A DNA stretch of 21,140 nucleotides from Pseudomonadota bacterium (lineage in GTDB: Bacteria > Desulfobacterota > Desulfarculia > Desulfarculales > JAHJDS01): positions 1-21,140 of the forward strand of contig JAHJDS010000065.1 in assembly GCA_018812395.1 (NCBI GenBank). The letters run 5' to 3'. Of the stretch, positions 8,145-14,619 are shown piece after piece. The notes beneath the pieces were generated by a model. That model saw nothing but the letters and a program-made list of their open reading frames with translations. It did no database searches and was not told where the DNA came from. Every line of letters begins with the position of its first letter. Positions within the stretch are counted from its first letter, which is position 1. A program made the translations under genes and the position numbers.

Positions 8145-8176
8145 TCCCGGGGACGCCGCCGGAGGCGTCCCCGGGA
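8145..8176 (-). terminator. Stem-loop between livK and livF (attenuator or mRNA-stabilising hairpin)
   Basis: A perfect 13-pair inverted repeat (tcccggggacgcc at 8145-8157 and its complement at 8164-8176) with a six-base loop, 12 bases after the livK stop. On the transcribed minus strand it is followed by ATTTGATC rather than a true T-run. Full termination is therefore unlikely; partial termination or 3'-end protection of the livK message fits better. Hairpins in this position are common after binding-protein genes, which need higher expression than the rest of the transporter. Confidence 0.7.
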
Positions 8177-8188
8177 GACCGGTGACGA

Positions 8189-9382
8189 TTACTTGCCGAA
8201 GTAGCGCATGTCGCTCCGCTTGAGGCAGATGGCCGGACCGGTGGGGACCATCTTGCCGCCCTTGACCACGTAGACCGGACAGCACATGGAGGCCCGGTGG
8301 TCGGTCTTGGTGTAGGTGATGAGTTGGGCCAGGCCGCCGGTGGAGAAGTTCTTGAGCTTCTCGAACTGGGCCCGGACGCCGGCCGGGGTCAGCTGGCCGG
8401 CCTTGTCCGCCCTTTTCAGGGCCTCGGCGATGACCAGGATGTTGACCCAGCCCTCGACGTACACGGCCGAGCCCTGGAAGCCGGAGCGATGCTTCTTGAC
8501 CCAGGCGACGATCTTCTTCATGCCCGGGACCGCTGCGCCGTACGGGGCGAAGGGCTGCGTGCCGTAGGAGCCCTCGGCCGCGCCGCCGCTGAGGCGGATC
8601 AGCGACTCCTCGAAGTTGCGGATGTTGGAGATGATCTTGGTCTTGATGCGCAGCTTCCGGGCGTCCTTGAGGATGACCGCCCCGTTCATGGCGGTGGTGG
8701 TCAGGTAGGCGAAGTCGGGGTTGTCGCGCCTCATGTTGACCAGCTGGGTGGTGGCGCTGGTGGTCGGCCAGTTGATGACCTGATCGCTGACGACCTTGAT
8801 GCCCAGGCCCTTGGCGAAGGCCTTACAGGTGTTGAGGATGTCGCGGCCGTACTTGTTGTCCGGGTAGAGGTAGGCCACCTTGGGGGGCCGTTTGGCCTTC
8901 CAGTTCTTCTTGATCCAGACCAGGGCGATGCGGCCCATGGCCGAATACGACGGGCCGACGAAGAAGGAGAAGGGCGTCCGTTTGGGGTTCTGCATCTTGG
9001 CCGTGAACGAAGCGCCGAAGGTGGCCACGCCGTCGGCGATGATTTTCTTCCTGAGCGCCATGGTCGTGCCCGTGGACTGGATGTAGACTCCCAGGACCTT
9101 CTCGCCGGTGACCAGGCGGTTGTACCCGGCCACGCCGCGGCTGATCTTGTAGCCGTCGTCGATGACGATCAACTGCAGTTTCTTGCCGTTGATGCCCCCG
9201 GTCTTGTTGATCCAGGCGGCGGCGTCCTGCTGGCCCATGGCCTGCTGCTTGCCCCAGTCCGAGGTGGGGCCGGAGAGATCGATCAGCACGCCCCACTTGA
9301 TGACCTTGGCGGCCATGGCCGGGGCCGTCAGGATCGCGACCAGCGCGAAGACGAGTCCCAGCAGTAAAGCTGTCCGTTTCAT
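8189..9382 (-). CDS. livK: Periplasmic substrate-binding protein of second Liv-type importer
   Basis: Type I periplasmic binding protein (Peripla_BP_6/LivK-like), 397 residues. It starts at the ATG for MKRTALLLG, which has a strong GGGGGAG ribosome site, although the frame stays open much further upstream. Residues 1-24 form a classic signal peptide ending in APAMA, with no lipobox cysteine, so the protein should be free in the periplasm. The mature N-terminus has the family start KVIKWGVLIDLSGPTSDWG. Three cysteines lie late in the protein (MCCPV and AICLK). It is the only binding protein visible for the two importers in the window. The ligand is unknown; the neighbouring ligases suggest an acyl or aromatic acid (inference). 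Confidence 0.94.
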   Translation of the reverse strand: MKRTALLLGLVFALVAILTAPAMAAKVIKWGVLIDLSGPTSDWGKQQAMGQQDAAAWINKTGGINGKKLQLIVIDDGYKISRGVAGYNRLVTGEKVLGVYIQSTGTTMALRKKIIADGVATFGASFTAKMQNPKRTPFSFFVGPSYSAMGRIALVWIKKNWKAKRPPKVAYLYPDNKYGRDILNTCKAFAKGLGIKVVSDQVINWPTTSATTQLVNMRRDNPDFAYLTTTAMNGAVILKDARKLRIKTKIISNIRNFEESLIRLSGGAAEGSYGTQPFAPYGAAVPGMKKIVAWVKKHRSGFQGSAVYVEGWVNILVIAEALKRADKAGQLTPAGVRAQFEKLKNFSTGGLAQLITYTKTDHRASMCCPVYVVKGGKMVPTGPAICLKRSDMRYFGK

Positions 9383-9474
9383 GTGCTCCCCCTGTCTTGT
9401 AAGGTTTCCCATAAACTTGCAATCGGGTTCGGTGTCCCCTGTTTTAACTCCCCGGCCGGGCCGACGTCCAGCCT

Positions 9475-10527
9475 TTAATAACTGAACGGCCACAGCCGCC
9501 AGTAACTGCGCATCGTCCGCCACCGGGCGGCCAGGCCGTCCGGCTCGAAGATCAGAAAGGCGATGATCACCCCGCCGAAGACGATTTCCTTCAGGGAGAC
9601 CAGGAAAGTGGTCAGGGTCGGGTACTGGGTCGTCATCTCGGTGGTGAACCACTCCAGGCCGCGCTCCAGGACGACGACGAACGTCGCCCCGAAGATGGCC
9701 CCCAGGACGTTGCCCATGCCGCCGATGATGATCATGGCCAGGTACTCGATCGAGTACCCGATGGTGAACTGCTCGTAGTAGATCGACTCGATGTAATGGG
9801 CGAACAGGGCCCCGGCCACGCCGGCGAAGAAGGAGCTGACGGCGAAGGACATCAGCCGGTACTTGTAGAGGTTGACCCCGATGACCTCGGCGGCCAGGTA
9901 GCGGTCCCGGATGGCGATGAAGGCCCGGCCGGTCCGGGAGCGGACCAGGTTCTTGGTGGCCCAGGTGGCCAGAACGACGATGACCAGGACCAGGTAGTAG
10001 AAGCCGAGCTTGTTGGTCTTGGGGTCGAAGACGAGCGGCCCGATGGTGGCGGGGGGCACGTCCAGGGCCTCGGTGCCCCCGGTCAGGGCGGGCCAGCGGC
10101 GGATGGCGAACAGGATGATGAACTGGGCGGCGATGGTCGCCAGGGCCAGATACAGCCCGCGCAGCCGCAGGCTGGGCAGGCCGAAGACCATGCCCACAGC
10201 GGCGGTCATCAGGCCGGCGGCGATCAGGGCCAGCGGAAAGGGAACGCCCACCTTGCTGACCAGGATGGCCGAGGTGTAGGCCCCCACGGCCATGAAGGCG
10301 GCGTGCCCCAGGGAGATCTGGCCGGTGTAACCGGTCAGGATGTTCAGGCCGTGGACGGCGATGATGGTGATCCCCAGGAGAATCAGTTCGTGGAGCAGGT
10401 ATTCGGACACAAACGGCGGCACCAGCACGCAGGCCAGCAGGAAGAGCGCCAGCCAGACCCGGACGTACCAGGTCTGAAAGATCCCTTCGTCGCTCCCGTA
10501 GGTCTCGTGGAACAGTCCGGCGGGCAT
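9475..10527 (-). CDS. livM: Liv-type ABC transporter permease LivM of second importer
   Basis: Membrane permease of 350 residues with many hydrophobic helices. The family motif GYTGQISLGH is at 66-75, followed by AAFMAVGAYTSAIL. The cytoplasmic coupling segment reads GRAFIAIRDRYLAAEVIGVN, and GGMGNVLGAIFGATF lies near the C-terminus. It ends in MRSYWRLWPFSY, close to the MRLYVRMWPFR end of the first LivM. The ATG start has GGAGG upstream at a slightly long spacing of about 12 bases. It lies 51 bases after livH and 92 bases before livK. The 24-residue N-terminal cytoplasmic stretch before the first helix is longer than the minimal family form. Confidence 0.95.
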   Translation of the reverse strand: MPAGLFHETYGSDEGIFQTWYVRVWLALFLLACVLVPPFVSEYLLHELILLGITIIAVHGLNILTGYTGQISLGHAAFMAVGAYTSAILVSKVGVPFPLALIAAGLMTAAVGMVFGLPSLRLRGLYLALATIAAQFIILFAIRRWPALTGGTEALDVPPATIGPLVFDPKTNKLGFYYLVLVIVVLATWATKNLVRSRTGRAFIAIRDRYLAAEVIGVNLYKYRLMSFAVSSFFAGVAGALFAHYIESIYYEQFTIGYSIEYLAMIIIGGMGNVLGAIFGATFVVVLERGLEWFTTEMTTQYPTLTTFLVSLKEIVFGGVIIAFLIFEPDGLAARWRTMRSYWRLWPFSY

Positions 10528-10578
10528 GAGCTTTTCGAGCCTCCACGGCGGCCGCCCGGCGGGGCGACCGGGTCCGGA

Positions 10579-11661
10579 TTAAACCCTTTCTATCTCCTTG
10601 GTGCCGAACAGCCCGTAGGGCCTGATAATCAGCACCAGCACCAGGATAACGAACGGGAAGACCTCCTTCACCGCGGGGATGAAGCGGTCCAGGTAGGCGC
10701 CGCCCACCTCCTGGAGGATGCCCAGGGACAGGCCCCCGATGACCGCCCCCAGGATCGAGTCCAGCCCGCCCAGGATGACCGCCGGCAGGCACTTCAGACC
10801 GAACTCGGCCAGGGGCAGGCCGACGTTGAGCTTGAAGGAGATGACGATGCCGCCGATGGCCGAGACCACCGCCGCGATGCACCAACTCATGGCGAAGACC
10901 CGCTTCACCGAGATGCCCATGCTCTGGGCCGCCTGCTGGTCGTTGGCCGTGGCCCGCATGAACACCCCCGTCCGGGAGTATTTGAAGAACAGCAGGAACA
11001 GGATCAGCAGGACGACCGCCACGACCACCGCGCTGGCCTCGACCAGGTCGATGGACACCCCGCCCAGTTGCAGCGGGTCGACGTCCACCACCTTGGGGAA
11101 GGGCTTGGTGTCGTTGCCCCATTGCATGATCAGCAGGCCCTTGAGGACGTAGGCCAGGCCGATGGTGACCATGATCACCGAAATGATCGGCTCGCCGATC
11201 ATCGGTCGCAGCACCAGCCTCTCCACGGCCAGTCCCACCAGGACGGCCACGGCCATGGTCATCAGAAAGGCGACCACGAACGGCAGCTTGAAATCGACGA
11301 TGACCGCCAGGCAGACGTAGGCCCCGACCATCAGGAACTCGCCCTGGGCCAGGTTCAGGATCGAGGTCGACTTGTAGATCAGGGCGAAGCCCAGGGCGAC
11401 CAGGGCGTAGATCGAGCCGACCACCAGGCCGTCGTTCATGAACTGGAGGAAGTCCCGCAACCAGTTCGGGAAGGCGAACGGCTCGGCCGCGGCCCCGGTG
11501 GCCGACTGGATCAGGCCCGGATCCACGGCGGCCAGGACCTGGCCCAGGGAGCCGGGGTCGCCGCCCAGGACGAACGACCAGAAGTCGAACGCCGGTCGGC
11601 CCAAAGCGGACAGGTCGAGCCCGAGCAGCAGGTTCAGCAGTTCCAGCAGGTCAGCGCCCAT
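10579..11661 (-). CDS. livH: Liv-type ABC transporter permease LivH with about 70-residue N-terminal extension
   Basis: Permease subunit of 360 residues. The normal LivH core begins near residue 71 (FLQFMNDGLVVGSIYALVAL), with ILNLAQGEF at 101-109 and VILGGLDSILGAVIGG further on. This start is chosen because its ATG overlaps the ligase stop as TGATG, and a GGGGTGGG tract precedes it. The extra N-terminal 70 residues include a leucine-rich start (LLELLNLLLGLDL) and a Pro/Gly/Ala-rich linker, which the first LivH lacks. A shorter form starting at Met75 (MNDGLVVGS) is possible but would leave a gap of more than 200 bases after the ligase. The extension could be an extra membrane-proximal helix. 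Confidence 0.92.
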   Translation of the reverse strand: MGADLLELLNLLLGLDLSALGRPAFDFWSFVLGGDPGSLGQVLAAVDPGLIQSATGAAAEPFAFPNWLRDFLQFMNDGLVVGSIYALVALGFALIYKSTSILNLAQGEFLMVGAYVCLAVIVDFKLPFVVAFLMTMAVAVLVGLAVERLVLRPMIGEPIISVIMVTIGLAYVLKGLLIMQWGNDTKPFPKVVDVDPLQLGGVSIDLVEASAVVVAVVLLILFLLFFKYSRTGVFMRATANDQQAAQSMGISVKRVFAMSWCIAAVVSAIGGIVISFKLNVGLPLAEFGLKCLPAVILGGLDSILGAVIGGLSLGILQEVGGAYLDRFIPAVKEVFPFVILVLVLIIRPYGLFGTKEIERV

Positions 11662-13625
11662 CACCCACCCCGTCGCCACCACCGGCGCCGCTGGCGCCGC
11701 CGGGCGTAGTATTCGTCGTCCCGCATGGTCCGGATCTGAAGGTCGGTTTTGAGGGTGGCCGTCCGGCCGTCCTGGTAGCGGATGACCGACTCGATGGGCA
11801 CGAAGGCCTCCTCGCCGTACAGGGCCTCGATCTCCGGCTCGTACTTCTGGTTGATGAAGTTGCGCCGCAGTTTCTTGGTCCGGGTCAGCTCCTCGTCGTC
11901 GGGGTCCAGCTCCTTGTACAGGAGCAGGAAGCGATTGATCCGGGCCGCGGCGGGCAGGGACTGGTTGACCCGGAAGACCTCGTTCTCGATCAGGTCGTAG
12001 ACCTCCGCCTTGGCCGCCAGGTCGGTGTAGGTGGTGTAGGAGATGCGTCGGTCCTCGGCCCACTTGCCGGTGTGCTTGTAGTCGATGCAGATCATGGCCG
12101 TGACAAAGGGGCGCTCGTGACCCAGGACCACGGACTCGACGACGTAGGGGCAGAACTTGAGCTTGTTCTCGATGAACATCGGCGAGAATTTCTCGCCCGA
12201 CTTGAGGACCATCAGGTCCTTGACCCGGTCGATGCAGACCAGGTGGCCGGCCTCGGTGAAGTAGCCGGCGTCGCCCGAGTGGAGCCAGCCGTCCTTGATG
12301 GTCTCGGCCGTGGCCTCCTCGTTCTTGTAGTAGCCGAGGAACAGACCGGGGCCGCGGCCGACGATCTCGCCTTCGTCGGTGATCAGGACCTCGCAGCCGG
12401 GGACCGGCGGGCCGACCGAGTCGAAGTCGATGTCCCCGGTCCGGTGGATGGTCGAGTAGCCGCTGATCTCGGTCTGGCCGTAAATCTGTTTCAGGTTGAC
12501 CCCCAGGGCGTGGAAGAAGCGGAAGACATCCGGCCCCAGGGCCGCCCCGCCGGTGATGGCGCTCTTGACGTTGGAGAAGCCGAGGCGGTCCCGGAGCGCC
12601 CGGAAGAGGCCGGTGTAGGCCAGGCCGTAGAGGACCTTCCACCCCAGGGGCGGCTTCTGCTTGGCGAACTTGAAGTCGGCCCAGCGGTACCCGATGGGCA
12701 GGCACAGGTCATAAATTATCCGCTTGAACCACGAGGCGTCCAGGTGCTTGACCATCACCTGCCTCGACAGCGTCTCCCAGACCCGCGGCGCGGCCACGAT
12801 CAGCTCCGGGCCGACCTCGTACAGATCGACCATGGCCGTCTCGGGCTCCTCGGGGAAGTTGACCGTGTAGCCCACGTCCAGGGCCGAGTAGACGGCCATC
12901 ATCTGCTCGACGATCCAGGGCAGCGGCACGAAGGACACGTACTGATCGGCCGGCGTGCGGGGGTCGGCCTCGTTGAGATAACGGGCCATGGACATCACGC
13001 CCCGGTGGGTCAGCATCGACCCCTTGGGGTCGCCGGTGGTCCCCGAGGTGTAGCAGATCAGGGCCAACTGGTAGGGGTCGAGTTCGGCCAGCAGCGAGTC
13101 GAACCGCCCCGGATCGGCTTGATGGATCGCCCGGCCCCGGGCGTAGACCTCTTCAATGTCCAGGAGCAGGTCCGACTCGTAGTCCCACAGTCCCTTGGCG
13201 TCGGTGTAGATCACCCGCTCGACGCGAGGCAGCTCGTGGCGCATGTCCAGGATCTTGTCGACCTGCTCCTGGTCCTCGGCGATGACGAAGCGGGCGTCGG
13301 AATGGTCGATGATGAACCTGACCTCGCTGAGGATCGAGTCCTGGTAGACGCCCACCGGCACCCCGCCCAGGGACTGGGCGGCCAGCTCGCCGAAGACCCA
13401 TTCGGGACGGTTGTCGCCGATGATGGCCAGCTTCTCGTCCGGCCGGAATCCGAGGTCCCGGAGCCCCAGGGCCAGCTCCCGGACCTTGTCCAGGTAGTCG
13501 GCCCAGGTGAACTTCTGCCACAGGCCGAATTCCTTTTCCCTAAGCGCCACCCGGCCGTGACCGTACTGGGCCGCGTTGCGTCGCAGGAGATGGGGCAGGG
13601 TGGTTTCGGCCGCTCGTTCGGTCAC
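11661..13625 (-). CDS. AMP-forming acyl-CoA ligase of second Liv operon, Arg/Trp-rich C-terminus
   Basis: Long-chain type acyl-CoA ligase of 654 residues that makes acyl-CoA from a carboxylic acid, ATP and CoA. A GTG start five bases after the livG stop is chosen; the frame is open further upstream, but that part overlaps livG and reads as non-protein. The P-loop YTSGTTGDPKG is at 192-202, followed by GQTEISGYST, a LHSGDAGY motif with the ribose-binding Asp, and DRVKDLMVLKSGEKFSP as the hinge. The C-terminal LTRTKKLRRNFI carries the candidate catalytic lysine. After about residue 600 come a family-typical IESVIRYQDG segment and an unusual end, YYARRRQRRRWWRRGG, which may bind membrane phospholipid or a partner. 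livH overlaps its stop by one base. Enzyme motifs look complete, unlike in the benzoate-ligase homologue of the same operon. Confidence 0.93.
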   Translation of the reverse strand: MTERAAETTLPHLLRRNAAQYGHGRVALREKEFGLWQKFTWADYLDKVRELALGLRDLGFRPDEKLAIIGDNRPEWVFGELAAQSLGGVPVGVYQDSILSEVRFIIDHSDARFVIAEDQEQVDKILDMRHELPRVERVIYTDAKGLWDYESDLLLDIEEVYARGRAIHQADPGRFDSLLAELDPYQLALICYTSGTTGDPKGSMLTHRGVMSMARYLNEADPRTPADQYVSFVPLPWIVEQMMAVYSALDVGYTVNFPEEPETAMVDLYEVGPELIVAAPRVWETLSRQVMVKHLDASWFKRIIYDLCLPIGYRWADFKFAKQKPPLGWKVLYGLAYTGLFRALRDRLGFSNVKSAITGGAALGPDVFRFFHALGVNLKQIYGQTEISGYSTIHRTGDIDFDSVGPPVPGCEVLITDEGEIVGRGPGLFLGYYKNEEATAETIKDGWLHSGDAGYFTEAGHLVCIDRVKDLMVLKSGEKFSPMFIENKLKFCPYVVESVVLGHERPFVTAMICIDYKHTGKWAEDRRISYTTYTDLAAKAEVYDLIENEVFRVNQSLPAAARINRFLLLYKELDPDDEELTRTKKLRRNFINQKYEPEIEALYGEEAFVPIESVIRYQDGRTATLKTDLQIRTMRDDEYYARRRQRRRWWRRGG

Positions 13626-13630
13626 GTCGC

Positions 13631-14437
13631 TCAGGTCCCCAGTTTGGAGTAGGCGGATTCGTCCTCGCCGAGATATGCCCGGATGACCTGCGGGTCCTTC
13701 TGGACGTCCTTCGGGGAACCGCCGGCGATCTTCGAGCCGAATTCCAGGACGCACACCTGATCGGAGATGTCCATGACCACGCCCATGTCGTGCTCGACGA
13801 GGATCATGGTCACTCCCCACCGGGAGTTGACGTCCAGGATGAACCGGGCCATGTCCTCGGTCTCCTCGAGGTTCATCCCGGCCATGGGCTCGTCCAGGAG
13901 CAGGAGTTTGGGCTTCATGGCCAGGGCCCGGGCCAGCTCGACCCGCTTTTGGAGACCGTAGGGCAGGGTGCCGACGGTCTTCTTGCGAATGGCCTCGATC
14001 TCCAGGAGATCGATGATGTCTTCCTCGATCTCACGCCTCAGGCGCATCTCCTCCCGCCGGGTGGGCCCGTAGTAGAGCAGGTTCGAGAATAGGCCGTTTC
14101 TCATGTGGGCGTGCCGTCCCAGCTTGATGTTGTCCAGGACCATCATGTGCTTGAACAACTCGATGTTCTGGAAGGTGCGGGCGATGCCCAGCTTGGCGAT
14201 GCGGTGGGGCTTGAGGCGGGTGATGTCCTTGCCCTCGAAGATGATTTGGCCTTCGTCGGGTCGGTAGAACCGGTTGATGCAGTTGAGGAGGCAGGTCTTG
14301 CCCGCGCCGTTGGGACCGATAATGGCGAAGATCTGTCCCGGCCGGACTTCGAGGCTGACGCCGGACAGGGCCTGGACGCCCCCGAAGGAGAGGCTCAGTT
14401 CCTGGACGACGAGTTGTTCCTGGACCGGCGGTCCCAT
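13631..14437 (-). CDS. livG: Liv-type ABC transporter ATP-binding protein LivG, first gene of second operon
   Basis: ATPase subunit of 268 residues. Walker A GPNGAGKT is at 41-48, the Q-loop ARTFQN at 86-91, the LivG-type signature LPYGLQKR at 158-165, Walker B LLLLDEP at about 178-184 and the H-loop LVEHD at 213-217. The ATG start has a strong AAGGGGGG ribosome site. It opens the eight-gene minus-strand operon and sits about 17 bases downstream of the predicted transcription start of a sigma-54 promoter. Compared with the first LivG, the C-terminus continues about ten residues past IRAYLGEDE. Confidence 0.97.
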   Translation of the reverse strand: MGPPVQEQLVVQELSLSFGGVQALSGVSLEVRPGQIFAIIGPNGAGKTCLLNCINRFYRPDEGQIIFEGKDITRLKPHRIAKLGIARTFQNIELFKHMMVLDNIKLGRHAHMRNGLFSNLLYYGPTRREEMRLRREIEEDIIDLLEIEAIRKKTVGTLPYGLQKRVELARALAMKPKLLLLDEPMAGMNLEETEDMARFILDVNSRWGVTMILVEHDMGVVMDISDQVCVLEFGSKIAGGSPKDVQKDPQVIRAYLGEDESAYSKLGT

Positions 14438-14464
14438 TATCCCCCCTTCGCCTGGGGCTATCTA

Positions 14465-14480
14465 AGCAAGAACGGTGCCA
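14465..14480 (-). promoter_or_regulatory. Sigma-54 (-24/-12) promoter of the livG-ligase-livHMKF operon
   Basis: The minus strand reads TGGCACCGTTCTTGCT. This matches the -24/-12 consensus TGGCAC-N5-TTGC, with the GG and GC elements separated by the obligatory ten bases. Transcription should start near 14454, giving a leader of about 17 bases that still contains the livG ribosome site. The gene immediately upstream codes for a sigma-54-dependent activator, which strongly supports the call. Confidence 0.88.
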
Positions 14481-14524
14481 CCCCTGCCGGCGGCGGCTGA
14501 CGGCGACCGGCCGCGGCCAAATGG

Positions 14525-14562
14525 GCGATCCCCCTCCTCCCCGCCCTTCGAGTGGGGGTCGC
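14525..14562. repeat. Imperfect inverted repeat upstream of the sigma-54 promoter
   Basis: GCGA(T)CCCCC at 14525-14534 pairs with GGGGGTCGC at 14554-14562: nine pairs with one bulge and a 19-base spacer. It lies roughly 70 to 110 bases upstream of the predicted transcription start. It could be a regulator site or a chance feature of the C-rich tract; the sequence alone does not decide. Confidence 0.3.
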
Positions 14563-14580
14563 AACGGAAAGAATCTTGCC

Positions 14581-14610
14581 GCCGGAGCGGAAAGACCCTT
14601 TCCGCCCGGC
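14581..14610. promoter_or_regulatory. Dyad GCGGAAAG-N3-CTTTCCGC: candidate activator-binding site or terminator
   Basis: A perfect eight-base dyad with a three-base centre (14587-14605) is extended by five further pairs (gccgg/ccggc) around a single bulged A. It starts ten bases after the response regulator stop. Its centre is about 140 bases upstream of the predicted sigma-54 transcription start, the typical place for an NtrC-type upstream activating sequence. A further half-site, CGGAAAG, lies at 14565-14571. As an RNA hairpin on the minus strand it is followed by GGCAAGATTCTTT, which is not a clean T-run, so it would be only a mediocre terminator for the two-component operon. Confidence 0.5.
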
Positions 14611-14619
14611 CGTCGATTG

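Noticed and set aside
9383..11122. Upstream in-frame extension of the livK reading frame across livM
   Set aside because: The extension translates to Arg/Pro/Gly-rich nonsense over livM. The signal peptide and ribosome site clearly place the livK start at 9382. The same reasoning applies to the extension of the livH frame to 12705, of the second ligase frame to 13820 and of the regulator frame to 16767.
9796..11709. Long plus-strand open frame opposite livM and livH (637 codons), and similar ones at 5681-7321, 12072-13652, 16041-17648 and 1308-2711
   Set aside because: These are antisense shadows of real genes in GC-rich DNA. Their translations are low-complexity Gly/Asp/Gln/Arg-rich sequences with no recognisable domain, and they lie entirely over well-supported coding regions.
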